Shown: positions 26,195 to 35,657 of the stretch, piece by piece | How positions within the stretch are numbered: position 1 is the first letter of the stretch | How the letters are laid out: each line of letters opens with the position of its first letter | The notes under the pieces: model-generated | Told to the model about the DNA's origin: nothing | Databases searched by the model: none | What the model saw: the letters and a program-made list of their open reading frames with translations, nothing else | Made by a program: the position numbers and the translations under genes | Origin: CAYZED01 sp964477445 | GTDB lineage: Bacteria > Bacillota > Clostridia > Lutisporales > Lutisporaceae | Direction: 5' to 3' | Assembly: GCA_964477445.1 (NCBI GenBank) | Contig: CAYZED010000006.1 | Coordinates: 71,081-135,080, forward strand | Length of the DNA stretch: 64,000 bases

Positions 26195-27541
26195 CTACAC
26201 TTTATAAACCTGTTTTTCACATAAAATATATGCGTTTTCAGTTGGTGTAATGCCTTTTTGTTTTGCTTCATTTAAGTTTTCCCAAGTTTTTCTTGGAACT
26301 ATGCTTTCAATTCTATTATCAAGTCTTTTTTGGTTAGCTTCATATCCGTTCTCGTATTCTTCTGCGCCAGCAAGAACTCCACCTGTATTATGCCACCAAT
26401 CAATCTGGTAAAGTACACCTTTTTGGGCTAGTAATTTTGATATTCTCTCTTCTTCTATTCTATTTGTCGCTCTCAATTGATTATTCGCTGGACCAAATAT
26501 TATTTTGCACTTTAAATTCGGTATATTATTATCAAAAATAATTCCACCAATGGCACACGGGCATAAAATGTCAGATTCGATTTCAATGATTTCAGATGCA
26601 TCTACAACCTTGATATTTCTGTTTGGATATTTCGCTATAAGTCTGGCTACATTTTCAGGATTAATATCACTTACAATGAGTTTTACATCTTCATTAAGGA
26701 AGTATTCTGCCATGAACCAACCAACTGCTCCTAATCCTTGAACCGCAATTGTTTTTCCGTCTAGCGACTCTGACCCGAACTGGAATTTCGCTGCTTGCTT
26801 AAGGGCTAGATAAGTTCCGTAAGCTGTAGGCGTTCCTGTCGGTCCTAAAGGCCCTTTTGGACCTCCTGTAAACTGAACTGAGTACTTTTGGCACATAACA
26901 TCAGCCATTTCTGTTGGGAATCTCATATCTGGTCCTGTGAAGCATCTAATACTATCTAGGGAAAAAGCTAAAAAGCCCATTATCTCCATATTGTTCATAT
27001 CCAAAGCATCCATATGTACAGTAGTTTTACATCCTCCATATGGAATTTCTGCAGCAACGTTTTTAAAACTCATTGCTCTTCCCAAATTTAAGCCATCAAT
27101 TATAACTTCTATTTCAGGATCTTCAAATCCGTGTCTTCTAATTCCACCAGAAATAAGCGCATGACTTCTATTATTGATTCCTAACGTTTTGCTGTGAATG
27201 TTTCCCATATATCTAATGTTATATTTCTCATTAAAGTAACAATCCATTCCGAAATGTTTTCCTTCATGAATTAGCTTTATAACTGATTCCAGGTAATCTT
27301 CAAGTTTATATTTTCTAAAAAGTTCTCTCACTTCATTGTCATTTAAATAAATTGCGTTAGAAGTCTTGTATCCTTCAGCATAAAAATCAATATTATACCT
27401 TGAAAAATCTAAATCTTTGTCCCATTCCTTCGCAGCATAAAGTGAGTCTTTCCCAGATTTCCAATCATGCCTAATTTTTAGTGTAGTTAGTCCAGCTTCC
27501 TTTAGTGGCGTAAACAAGCTTTTGTCTTTTTCCATATACAT
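26195..27541 (-). CDS. Glu/Leu/Phe/Val dehydrogenase family protein
   Basis: A 448-residue NAD(P)-dependent amino-acid dehydrogenase. The substrate-binding region has RAMSFKNVAAEIPYGGCKTT (catalytic Lys in GGCK) near residue 153 and GPDMRFPTEM near 203; the Rossmann motif is VQGLGAVGWFMAEYF near 264. It is longer than leucine dehydrogenase, with an extended N-terminus (to about 95), so substrate is uncertain; leucine, valine or glutamate are candidates. The start at 27541 follows TTGGAGG. It is divergent from tetR with a shared inverted repeat over its promoter, so the TetR protein is its likely repressor. Confidence 0.82.
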   Translation of the reverse strand: MYMEKDKSLFTPLKEAGLTTLKIRHDWKSGKDSLYAAKEWDKDLDFSRYNIDFYAEGYKTSNAIYLNDNEVRELFRKYKLEDYLESVIKLIHEGKHFGMDCYFNEKYNIRYMGNIHSKTLGINNRSHALISGGIRRHGFEDPEIEVIIDGLNLGRAMSFKNVAAEIPYGGCKTTVHMDALDMNNMEIMGFLAFSLDSIRCFTGPDMRFPTEMADVMCQKYSVQFTGGPKGPLGPTGTPTAYGTYLALKQAAKFQFGSESLDGKTIAVQGLGAVGWFMAEYFLNEDVKLIVSDINPENVARLIAKYPNRNIKVVDASEIIEIESDILCPCAIGGIIFDNNIPNLKCKIIFGPANNQLRATNRIEEERISKLLAQKGVLYQIDWWHNTGGVLAGAEEYENGYEANQKRLDNRIESIVPRKTWENLNEAKQKGITPTENAYILCEKQVYKV

Positions 27542-27580
27542 GATTTCATCCTCCAAATTTTTAATAATTTTAACTGTCGC

Positions 27581-27627
27581 GACCTTTGAAATATGATATA
27601 ATCTTACCACCATTAAATTCAAAGGTC
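27581..27627. promoter_or_regulatory. Candidate TetR operator (split inverted repeat)
   Basis: Two perfect 10-bp arms, GACCTTTGAA (27581-27590) and TTCAAAGGTC (27618-27627). One arm overlaps the -35 box of the dehydrogenase promoter and the other lies near its start point. Spacing between arm centres is 37 bp. An RNA hairpin is not favoured because the right arm precedes the start point. Confidence 0.55.
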
Positions 27628-27629
27628 AA
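27601..27629 (-). promoter_or_regulatory. Promoter of the dehydrogenase gene
   Basis: TTGACC, 17-bp spacer, TAAGAT on the minus strand, about 60 bp before the start codon. Confidence 0.65.
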
Positions 27630-27699
27630 TAGATTGATGATAGATTGAATTTTTGGTATTATCAATGAAAGAGAACAATAACCTAAATAAGGAGCAAAA

Positions 27700-28357
27700 A
27701 TGGATTTTGAAGATAAAAAGATAAAAAAAGAATCCTCTGGTAATTGCAAATTGCCAGCATCAAAAGGAGTCCGAAAACTTAAAAAAGAATTAACAAGAAA
27801 AGCAATTGTTGATAGTACTCTTGCCATTGTAAGCAAACACGGAATTGATGAGGCGTCTTTAAGAGACATTGTTAAAGATGCTCACACAACTATGGGTAAC
27901 TTCTATAATCACTTTGAATCAAAAGATCATCTATTTGCTACAGTATATTTAGAAAACACAAATATGTTAACTGAGTTTTATACATCACTTGATAAAAAAA
28001 GAAGCGTTAGTGAACGCCTCTTAGACTTTGTTGGTTTAATTTCAAAAAATATTACTAATCCTGAAATGGAAAGATTTATATTCAGCAAAATTCTTTTAAA
28101 TGATAGACTTAATTTCCCATTAGAGCGAGATGAAGTTGCCACAAGATGTTTCTCTCTTTTGTTTTCAGAGGGTTTAAGCAGTGGTGAATTTCAAACAGAA
28201 TTTACAGCAGAAGAGCTTACGCATTACTTCATTTCTGTTTATCGTGGCCTCTCATTAACTTGGACAATTAATTCTGGAGAAAATAACCTGCAAAAAGAGT
28301 TTAGAGATATGACTATACTTATGTTGAAAGGATTGAAAACNNNNNNNNNNAAAATAG
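27700..28357 (+). CDS. TetR/AcrR-family transcriptional regulator
   Basis: About 215 residues. The N-terminal helix-turn-helix lies at about residues 30-75, with ASLRDIVKDAHTTMGNFYNHF and ESKDHLF as the TetR signature. The ligand domain follows (80-213). AAGGAGC precedes the ATG. The 3' end reaches the scaffold gap at residue 213. If the gap is zero bases the frame reads on as ACA AAA TAG and stops naturally, so the protein is probably nearly complete. It is divergent from the dehydrogenase gene, its likely target. Confidence 0.85.
28341..28350. other. Scaffold gap (10 N) at the end of tetR
   Basis: Ten Ns three codons before a plausible stop. The true gap may be zero. Confidence 0.95.
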
Positions 28358-28382
28358 CTTACCGATTCATTGATAAGCTATT
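28353..28382. terminator. Hairpin between tetR and lpdA
   Basis: Perfect 9-bp stem AATAGCTTA / TAAGCTATT between convergent genes. The minus-strand reading has TTTT after it, immediately before the gap. Confidence 0.6.
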
Positions 28383-28397
28383 CTTAAATATTAAATT

Positions 28398-29810
28398 CTA
28401 TTTCCTTGGAGGCGCCTGATGTATAGCCAATCCATCTATTCCTGAGAATGCTTCGTATAAGCTTTCTCCTAGAGTTGGATGTGCATGAATAATGCCTCTT
28501 AGTTCTGTGGCAGTCATTCCTTTTGCTATAGCTATAACACCTTCGTGTATTAAATCTGAAGCATGTGGTCCCATAATATGAACCCCAATAATTCTTCCGG
28601 CTTCATCTGCAATTACCTTAACAAAACCTTCTGATTCGTTCATAGCCAAAGCTTTTCCATTTGCTCCAAACATGAATTTTGCGGTCTTATAGGTAATTCC
28701 TTTTGCTTTAGCTTCGTCTTCACTAAGTCCTGCTGTAGAGATTTCTGGGAAAGCAAATATACAGCCTGGAACTGGACTTTCAATATGCTCTTCAACTTTA
28801 CCTAAAGCAAGTTCAGCCGTCTGCATACCTTGATGAGCCGCCCAATGAGCTAGCATGATTCCACCATTTACATCACCAATTGAGTAGATTCCATCAACAT
28901 TGGTTTTGCAGTGACTATCAACAACAATCCCTCTTCGCTCAGTTAATACGCCTGATGCTTCGATATTTAATCCCGTTAATTCAGCGCGTCTACCGATTGC
29001 AACAAGAACTTTCTTGGCACTAACTGTGATAGGCCCCTTGGTTCCCTCTGCATTAATCACCAAACCATCTTCTGTTTTTTCTACAGAACAAACCTTAGTG
29101 TTCACGAAAACATCTATACCTTTTCTTTTAAGAATAGATACATATCTTTTTGTAATGTCACTATCAACATTTCCTAATATTGAAGGAAGCATTTCTATGA
29201 CTGTGACTTTTGTTCCAAAAGCATTATAAATTGAAGCAAATTCAATACCGATAACTCCTCCACCAATGACAACCATACTCTCAGGGATTTCTTCAGATTC
29301 GAGAAGGTGATCACTATTCATGACTCCCTCAAGATCCAACCCAGGGATTGGTGGCATCATAGGAACTGAACCTGTGGCAATGATTATTTTTTCAGCACTA
29401 TATGTTTTTTCAGAGCCATCCTCAAAAGTAACTTTTACGGTATTTTTGTCAACAAAAGAACCTAAACCTTTAACTGATTCGATTCCATATGATTTCATAA
29501 GTTGTTCAATACCGGTTCTCAGCTGAGTCGATACTGAAACACATCTATTATGAACTGCTACAGGATCAAGCTTGGTGTTTTCGGTGCTGATACCAAATTC
29601 TTCTGAAGCTTTAAAATTATGAAGTACTTCAGCTGTTCTGTGCAAAGTCTTAGTCGGAATACAGCCTCTATTTAAGCATGTACCGCCGAGTTTATCCTTT
29701 TCAATGAGAACAACATTTGCACCAAGCTGAGCACCTTTAATGGCGGCAGTGTAACCACCAGGACCACCGCCAATTATTATTAAATCTTTTTTTATGAAAT
29801 CCTGTTCCAT
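28398..29810 (-). CDS. lpdA: Dihydrolipoyl dehydrogenase
   Basis: L-protein of the glycine cleavage system; reoxidises the dihydrolipoyl arm of GcvH with NAD+. The 470 residues show FAD-binding GGGPGGYTAAI at 13-23, the redox disulfide GGTCLNRGCIPTK near 42, the NAD-binding GGGVIGIEFASI near 182, and the active-site His in HAHPTLGES near 446. It starts 10 bp after gcvPB, with GAGGAA upstream, and closes the gcvT-H-PA-PB-lpdA operon. Confidence 0.95.
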   Translation of the reverse strand: MEQDFIKKDLIIIGGGPGGYTAAIKGAQLGANVVLIEKDKLGGTCLNRGCIPTKTLHRTAEVLHNFKASEEFGISTENTKLDPVAVHNRCVSVSTQLRTGIEQLMKSYGIESVKGLGSFVDKNTVKVTFEDGSEKTYSAEKIIIATGSVPMMPPIPGLDLEGVMNSDHLLESEEIPESMVVIGGGVIGIEFASIYNAFGTKVTVIEMLPSILGNVDSDITKRYVSILKRKGIDVFVNTKVCSVEKTEDGLVINAEGTKGPITVSAKKVLVAIGRRAELTGLNIEASGVLTERRGIVVDSHCKTNVDGIYSIGDVNGGIMLAHWAAHQGMQTAELALGKVEEHIESPVPGCIFAFPEISTAGLSEDEAKAKGITYKTAKFMFGANGKALAMNESEGFVKVIADEAGRIIGVHIMGPHASDLIHEGVIAIAKGMTATELRGIIHAHPTLGESLYEAFSGIDGLAIHQAPPRK

Positions 29811-29820
29811 TTAGATTCCT

Positions 29821-31282
29821 CTACTTTCTGATGTATCTTAGAATTGGATTTCTTGCTGCAGTAACTTCATCAAGTCTTCTTACATTTGTATCATAAGGAG
29901 CATTTTTAAGAAGCTCAGGATCAGCTTTTGCTTCTTCTGCAATTTTGATCATTACATCAATAAATGCGTCTAAAGTCTCTCTGCTCTCAGTCTCTGTTGG
30001 CTCAATCATGATAGCACCATCAACTATTAATGGGAAATATATAGTCGGTGGGTGGTATCCGTAATCGAGTAATCTCTTTGCGATATCAAGAGTAGAAACA
30101 TTATGTTCATCTTTGCCAAGTCCTGCAAGAACAAATTCATGCATACATGTTTGATCATAAGCTAGTGCATAATGATTTNNNNNNNNNNTTTTCTTTTATG
30201 TAATTTGCATTTAATACAGCAGTTTCACTAGCTTCGTCAAGACCATTTCCGCCCATTGTGAGAATGTAAGCGTACGCTCTAACTAAAATTAAGAAATTGC
30301 CATAAAAACCTTTGATTTGACCGATAGAATCTGGTCTATTCATTTCTAATGCAAATTTATCTTCACTCTTAACTACTCTCGGAACAGGCAAGAAAGGTGC
30401 TAAAGATTTTTTTACACCAACTGGCCCAGAACCTGGTCCACCGCCACCGTGAGGGGTTGAGAAAGTTTTGTGTAAGTTAACATGCATTACATCAAATCCC
30501 ATGTCTCCAGGTCTGCAAATTCCCATAATAGCATTTAGGTTAGCACCATCATAATAGAGCAATCCCCCTGCTTCATGTACAAGCCCAGCAACTTCTTTTA
30601 TATTTTTCTCAAACAAACCAATAGTACTTGGATTTGTGAGCATTAACCCAGCAGTATTCTCGTTCAAAGCTGCTTTCAATGCTTCTAAATCGATGTGTCC
30701 GTTTTCAAGCGATTTGATTTCAACAATGCTAAAACCTGCAACAGCAGCTGATGCCGGATTAGTACCATGTGCTGAATCAGGCACAATGATTTGATTTCTA
30801 TTTGGTTGACCGTTTTTTATATGGTAATCTTTCATAATCATTAGGCCAGCTAGTTCTCCATGTGCACCTGCTGCTGGCTGTAAACTGAAATCATCCATAC
30901 CAGTTATCTCACAAAGCATATCACTTAAATTATACATAAGTTCAAGTGCACCTTGTGCTGTTTCAGTAGGTTGAAGTGGGTGAAGCCCCGTGAAACCAGG
31001 AAGGGACGCAACATCTTCATTTATCTTTGGATTGTACTTCATAGTACATGATCCCAGTGGATAAAACCCTGTGTCTACACCAAAGTTTTTATTGGAAAGT
31101 AGTGTGTAATGTCTTACTACTTCATTTTCTGTAACTTCAGGTAGTTCTGCCTGCTTAATCCTTGTGTTTCCTTCTCCAAACATTTCAGCTGCAGAGTTTT
31201 CAACGTTCCATTCTGGAAGTCTAATACCTCTTCTACCTTCTTTGCTTATTTCGAATATTAATTTATCATAACTACTTTTCAT
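29821..31282 (-). CDS. gcvPB: Glycine dehydrogenase (decarboxylating) subunit 2
   Basis: The PLP-carrying subunit of P-protein, which decarboxylates glycine and passes aminomethyl to lipoyl-GcvH. The PLP lysine is in VNLHKTFSTPHGGGGPGSG near residue 270. The gene is cut by ten Ns at 30179, and the frame differs on the two sides; the pieces read ...NANYIKE and NHYALAYDQTCMHEF..., clearly one protein. Frame arithmetic requires the true missing length to be a multiple of three, and comparison with the usual spacing suggests about six bases. It starts at the TAATG overlap with gcvPA. Length would be about 485, normal for the family. Confidence 0.93.
30179..30188. other. Scaffold gap (10 N) inside gcvPB
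   Basis: Flanked by runs of T on both sides (homopolymer). The true size must be a multiple of three to keep gcvPB open, so the ten Ns are a placeholder. Confidence 0.95.
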
Positions 31283-32634
31283 TATTTTGATACCTCCCCA
31301 GACACGATAGATTGAACGAGTTTATCCATTTCCTCAACCGTTCTCTTTTCTGTGGCGCAAAGAAGCATCGCTCCTGCATATTCAGGGAATTCTTTTCCTA
31401 AGTCGTATCCGCCCAGAATTCCATTTTTTAGTAATCTTTCGTTGACCTTTTCGACGCCTTCTGGTAAAACAACAGCAAATTCTCTGAAGAAATTATCTGT
31501 GAATAATGTTTTAAATCCAGCAGCTTCAAGCTTACTCTTAATGTATCTAGCTTTTGATGCACTTTGAAGCGCTACTTCTTTAAGGCCTTCTTTGCCTAAG
31601 AGAGAAAGATATATTGTAGCTGTTAATGCGCACAATGCCTGATTTGAGCATATGTTAGAAGTCGCTTTTTCTCTTCTGATATGCTGTTCTCTGGCCTGAA
31701 GAGTCAACACAAAAGCTCTCTTTCCATCAACGTCTTTAGTTTCTCCACAAATTCTTCCTGGCATTTTTCTCATGTACTTAGTAGTTGTTGCGATAAATCC
31801 AACATATGGTCCACCAAAGCCTAGTCCATTACCAAATGCCTGACCATCTCCAACAGCTATATCAGCACCCATTTCTGCAGGTGATTTAATTACCGCGAGT
31901 GAAGTCGCGTCAGAAATTGCAACTACAAACAAAGCCTTGGTAGTATGAGTGATTTTTCCGATTTCTTCTCCATCTTCAATCATTCCGAAGAAATTTGGAT
32001 TCTGGATTAGAACTGCTGCAGTATCAGCATCTACTAATGCTTTTAATGCTTCTACATCTGTTTTACCATTAGTAACAGGAGCTTCTACTATAGAAATATT
32101 TCTATATCTTAAGTAGCTTGCTAATACCCTCTTTGTGTCTGGATGCATCGCTCTTGAAACAATTACTTTTTTCTTATTATTAACTCCCGCTGCCATAACA
32201 GCTGCTTCGGCTGTAGCCGTTGCGCCGTCATACATTGAAGCATTAGCAACTTCCATCCCTGTAGTTTCACAAACCATAGTTTGGAATTCAAATATTGCCT
32301 GGAGAGTGCCTTGGCTTATTTCTGGTTGATATGGCGTATATGCTGTATAAAACTCTGACCTTGATGTCAAATGCTTAATCGCCGAAGGAACATAACTATC
32401 ATATGCTCCTGCTCCCATAAAGCAAGCTAATCCGCCAGTACAAGTGTTTTTCTTTGAGAGTTGACTCACTTTATTTGCTACATCAAACTCAGATATTCCA
32501 TCTGGTAAGTTAATACCATTTTTTAATCTCAAATCTGCTGGAACGTCTTTAAAGAGGTCTTCCATAGAAGTCATGCCAATAGTAGTAAGCATTTCTTCTC
32601 TCTCTTTTTTTCCATTAGGGATATATGGATGCAT
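31282..32634 (-). CDS. gcvPA: Glycine dehydrogenase (decarboxylating) subunit 1
   Basis: The non-PLP subunit of the two-subunit P-protein. The 450 residues include the opening HPYIPNGKKEREEML, MGAGAYDSYVPSAIKHL near 81 and TPYQPEISQGTLQAIFEFQT near 103, all family marks. The ATG at 32634 was preferred to an earlier GTG because AGGTG lies 7 bases upstream. It overlaps the last codon of gcvH and the start of gcvPB, so the three are tightly coupled. Confidence 0.95.
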   Translation of the reverse strand: MHPYIPNGKKEREEMLTTIGMTSMEDLFKDVPADLRLKNGINLPDGISEFDVANKVSQLSKKNTCTGGLACFMGAGAYDSYVPSAIKHLTSRSEFYTAYTPYQPEISQGTLQAIFEFQTMVCETTGMEVANASMYDGATATAEAAVMAAGVNNKKKVIVSRAMHPDTKRVLASYLRYRNISIVEAPVTNGKTDVEALKALVDADTAAVLIQNPNFFGMIEDGEEIGKITHTTKALFVVAISDATSLAVIKSPAEMGADIAVGDGQAFGNGLGFGGPYVGFIATTTKYMRKMPGRICGETKDVDGKRAFVLTLQAREQHIRREKATSNICSNQALCALTATIYLSLLGKEGLKEVALQSASKARYIKSKLEAAGFKTLFTDNFFREFAVVLPEGVEKVNERLLKNGILGGYDLGKEFPEYAGAMLLCATEKRTVEEMDKLVQSIVSGEVSK

Positions 32635-32635
32635 A

Positions 32636-33019
32636 TTATTCACCTAACAGCTTTCTGTAAGCATCAGCATCGAGTAATCCTTCTAGCTGTGATTCATCGC
32701 TTAATTCAACTTTAACCAACCAATTTTCGAAAGCATCAGTATTTACTAATGATGGTTCATCAACAACGTCTTGATTAGTTTCAATTATTTTACATGAAAC
32801 TGGAATGAACATATCAGAAGCTGCTTTAACAGATTCAACTACACCAAATGTATCTTCAGCTTCAAATTCTGTATCTGTGTCTGGGAGTTCAACATAAACT
32901 ATTGATCCAAGTGCTGCTTGTGCATAATCAGTGATACCAATAACTGCTGTGTTACCTTCTACTTTAACCCATTCGTGATCGTTAGTGTATTTTAAACCGT
33001 CTATTACTTTTGAACTCAT
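32636..33019 (-). CDS. gcvH: Glycine cleavage system H protein
   Basis: Lipoyl carrier of the glycine cleavage system, 127 residues. The lipoylated lysine is in the motif GVVESVKAASD near residue 60. TNDHEWVK near the start is also typical. Lipoylation would use LipB and LipA encoded nearby. The start at 33019 follows GGAGGAATT. It lies 124 bp after gcvT, the largest gap inside the operon. Confidence 0.96.
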   Translation of the reverse strand: MSSKVIDGLKYTNDHEWVKVEGNTAVIGITDYAQAALGSIVYVELPDTDTEFEAEDTFGVVESVKAASDMFIPVSCKIIETNQDVVDEPSLVNTDAFENWLVKVELSDESQLEGLLDADAYRKLLGE

Positions 33020-33143
33020 TTTGAATTCCTCCATTTATTTTATTATTTTTGCTTTTAGTTTTATAATAATTTGTTTTTAAGATTTTTTTAAACATATTTT
33101 TATAAGCAATATTTAGTAAATTTGATTAGGATTATACTTAATT

Positions 33144-34250
33144 TTACTTTTTATATTTTTTGTCCAAAAATTTCTTAGTAGTTACTACTGCATCAACAGC
33201 TTTGTTTCTTATCATAACTTGAATTTCTGTTCCAACTTCAATGCCTTCGGCTTCGAGTAATGCCAGACCAACTGTCTTTCCTACTGTAGGTGCCATGTAT
33301 CCAGTAGTTACAACACCAATTTCTTTACCATCTTTTACAATTGGATATCCATGTCTAGGAATACCTTTACCTAAAAGCTCAAAACCAACAGTCTTTCTTT
33401 TAAGTCCATCAGCTTTCTGTTTCACTAATGCTTCTTTTCCAATAAAATCATCATTATCTAATTTTACAAAGAAACCAAGACTTGCTTCTAAAGGTGTGAT
33501 TTCAGCTGAAAGTTCGTTACCATAAAGCGGCAATGCAGCTTCAAATCTTAATGTATCTCTGCATCCAAGCCCTGTAGGGAGAAGGCCTTCGCTCTTTCCT
33601 GCCTCAAGTACCGCATCCCAGATCTTACCGATGTTTTCTGGAGTAGTATAAACTTCAAAACCATCTTCTCCTGTGTAACCAGTTCTTGAAACCAAGCATT
33701 TAATTCCTGCAATTTCAACATTCTCATCAAAGTAGAAGAATTTTATATCGTCAAGATTTTTTGTGGTTAAGGTCTGAAGGATTTTTTGTGCTTTTGGGCC
33801 TTGAACTGCAACTTCGCCAAGGTTATCAGAAATATTAACTAATTCAACATCGAAACTGCCTTTATTCTCAAGCATCCAATTATAATCTTTTTCGATATTA
33901 CTTGCGTTAATTACTAATAGGAAGTGGTCGTTATTATATTTGTAAACTAACAAATCATCAACTACACCACCGTGAGGATAACACATCATTCCATAAAGAA
34001 CCTGATTATCGTTCATAGTTTTAACATTGTTCGTGAAGAGATTTTGGACAAAATCTTCAGCACCCTTACCTTTTACATCGACTTCACCCATGTGAGATAC
34101 ATCAAATATTCCAGCGTCATTTCTTACTGCGTTATGCTCTGATAGTATTCCACTGTATTCTACAGGCATCATCCATCCAGCGAAATCAATCATTTTACCA
34201 TTTGCTGCTACATGCTTTTCGTACAAAGGGGTCTTTTTAACTTCTTGCAT
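33144..34250 (-). CDS. gcvT: Aminomethyltransferase (T protein)
   Basis: Transfers the methylene group from aminomethyl-lipoyl-GcvH to tetrahydrofolate, releasing ammonia. The 368 residues include KTPLYEKHVAANGKMIDFAG at the start, GIFDVSHMGEVDVKG (with the catalytic Asp region) near 47, and RTGYTGEDGFEVY near 189. AGGAGG precedes the ATG. It is the first gene behind the glycine riboswitch. Confidence 0.96.
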   Translation of the reverse strand: MQEVKKTPLYEKHVAANGKMIDFAGWMMPVEYSGILSEHNAVRNDAGIFDVSHMGEVDVKGKGAEDFVQNLFTNNVKTMNDNQVLYGMMCYPHGGVVDDLLVYKYNNDHFLLVINASNIEKDYNWMLENKGSFDVELVNISDNLGEVAVQGPKAQKILQTLTTKNLDDIKFFYFDENVEIAGIKCLVSRTGYTGEDGFEVYTTPENIGKIWDAVLEAGKSEGLLPTGLGCRDTLRFEAALPLYGNELSAEITPLEASLGFFVKLDNDDFIGKEALVKQKADGLKRKTVGFELLGKGIPRHGYPIVKDGKEIGVVTTGYMAPTVGKTVGLALLEAEGIEVGTEIQVMIRNKAVDAVVTTKKFLDKKYKK

Positions 34251-34293
34251 TTTTTTCCTCCTTTAAAATTTCAGTTTAAATATCCAAAAACAA

Positions 34294-34525
34294 TAAAAAA
34301 AGATACAAAGCAAACTTAATCAAGCGCCTTTGTATCCCTCTGTTTCTTTACCTGAGAGTTTTCGCGATTAAGCTTGCTCCTTCGGTGTCAATTATGACTT
34401 TTCAGAGACCCATCCATAAACGGTACTTTTGCCTGAAAGTTTCCGAACTCGACTGGCTGTCTCATCCGTTTCTTCTTCGGCCATCTTCTCTTTTCTAAAA
34501 AGAAAAGTAAAATGTCTCCCGGTTA
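34294..34525 (-). promoter_or_regulatory. Tandem glycine riboswitch of the gcv operon
   Basis: Two aptamers are readable on the minus strand. Aptamer 1 runs from CCGGGAGACA through GGCCGAAG, CTTTCAGGCAAAAG and GGATGGGTCTCTG. Aptamer 2 has GACACCGAAGGAGCAAGC and CTCTCAGGTAAAGAAACAGAGGG. The next segment is a terminator stem, so glycine binding should allow read-through into gcvT (the classical ON switch). Confidence 0.95.
34302..34336 (-). terminator. Expression-platform terminator of the glycine riboswitch
   Basis: GATACAAAG / CTTTGTATC 9-bp stem followed by TTTTTTT on the minus strand. The 5' arm directly follows and partly overlaps the closing stem of aptamer 2 (GAGGGATAC), giving the switch. 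Confidence 0.9.
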
Positions 34526-34557
34526 TTTCTTCTGGATATTCTTTTATTTACTCGTAC

Positions 34558-34586
34558 ATCGTACCATTTTAGAATAAACAAATCAA
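34558..34586 (-). promoter_or_regulatory. Promoter of the gcv operon
   Basis: TTGATT, 17-bp spacer, TACGAT on the minus strand, shortly before the riboswitch. Confidence 0.65.
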
Positions 34587-34648
34587 TATCAAAATACTGA
34601 TAGCATTTAATAAATATGAAAAAAATCTTTAAAAAAATACGAAAAAGT

Positions 34649-34678
34649 TTGACAAGTCTTACTGTTTAGATTTACGAT
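34649..34678 (+). promoter_or_regulatory. Promoter of lipA
   Basis: Consensus TTGACA, 18-bp spacer, TACGAT. The same -10 hexamer is used by the divergent gcv promoter. Confidence 0.65.
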
Positions 34679-34681
34679 TAC

Positions 34682-34743
34682 AGCGTTGAAGTCAAAGCCG
34701 ACTTCGAAATATGTCTCCCATAAGTAAATGTGGAGAAGGCGCT
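34682..34743 (+). promoter_or_regulatory. Folded leader before lipA
   Basis: Two hairpins, GAAGTC/GACTTC with loop AAAGCC (34688-34705) and TCTCC/GGAGA (34714-34736), can be enclosed by AGCG/CGCT to make a three-way junction. The predicted start point lies at about 34683-34687, so the outer stem may be only partly transcribed. It does not match known riboswitch classes I recall. The rest of the leader to 34792 is unstructured and has TCGGAGG before the start. Confidence 0.4.
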
Positions 34744-34792
34744 TTGCCCTATATCCATTAAATTGAAAAGATTTTTAAATTCGGAGGTCAAT

Positions 34793-35644
34793 ATGAAAGC
34801 AACTGAAAGAAAGCCTGAATGGTTAAGAGTAAAAATACAAGGTGGAAGAGATTCAGAAAAGGTAAAAACTTTACTTTCTGATTTAAAATTAAATACAGTA
34901 TGCCAAGAGGCAAACTGTCCAAATAGAATGGAATGCTATAATCGCAAGACTGCTACCTTTATGATTATGGGCAGAAACTGTACAAGAAACTGTCGTTTTT
35001 GTAATGTCACAAAGGAACATCCTACGCCACTTGATATTAACGAGCCTAAAAATGTAGCGATTGCGGTTTCCAGACTCGGCTTAAAACACGCTGTTATTAC
35101 TTCTGTAACAAGGGATGATCTAAAAGATGGCGGAGCTTCACATTTTGCGGAGGTTGTGACTGAAATAAGAAAAGCTGCTCCAGGTGTAGTAATAGAGCTC
35201 TTAATTCCTGATATGCAAGGCAACTGGGAAGACTTAAAAACGATACTTGGAAGTAAGCCTGATGTGTTAAATCATAATATTGAAACTGTCCCTGAATTAT
35301 ATAGCACAGTTCGCCCAATGGCAAACTACAAGCGTTCACTAGAATTACTAAGCAAATCGAAGGAAATCGCTCCCGATATTAAAACAAAATCCGGAATAAT
35401 GCTAGGTCTTGGCGAGACAAAAGAACAGCTTATAAGAACCTTCCAAGATTTACTAGACCACAATTGCGAATTATTAACTTTAGGCCAATATTTGCCTCCT
35501 TCTTCAGATCATATAAAGGTAGAAGAATATGTGACTCCGGAGACTTTTAATGAATTAAAGAAAATCGCTCTTGAAATGGGCTTTAAAAATGTGGCTTCAT
35601 CACCACTTGTTAGAAGTTCTTACCACGCTGATGAGTTGGTGTAG
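34793..35644 (+). CDS. lipA: Lipoyl synthase
   Basis: A radical SAM enzyme that inserts two sulfurs into octanoyl groups on GcvH or E2 proteins. The 283 residues carry the auxiliary cluster cysteines in CQEANCPNRMEC near residue 37 and the SAM cluster CTRNCRFC near 64, plus the ending RSSYHADE with its RSSY serine that ligates the auxiliary cluster. The start at 34793 follows CGGAGG; a longer frame upstream covers the leader. Its placement opposite the gcv operon and near lipB fits lipoylation of GcvH. Confidence 0.95.
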   Translation: MKATERKPEWLRVKIQGGRDSEKVKTLLSDLKLNTVCQEANCPNRMECYNRKTATFMIMGRNCTRNCRFCNVTKEHPTPLDINEPKNVAIAVSRLGLKHAVITSVTRDDLKDGGASHFAEVVTEIRKAAPGVVIELLIPDMQGNWEDLKTILGSKPDVLNHNIETVPELYSTVRPMANYKRSLELLSKSKEIAPDIKTKSGIMLGLGETKEQLIRTFQDLLDHNCELLTLGQYLPPSSDHIKVEEYVTPETFNELKKIALEMGFKNVASSPLVRSSYHADELV

Positions 35645-35657
35645 GTAACGAAAAAAC

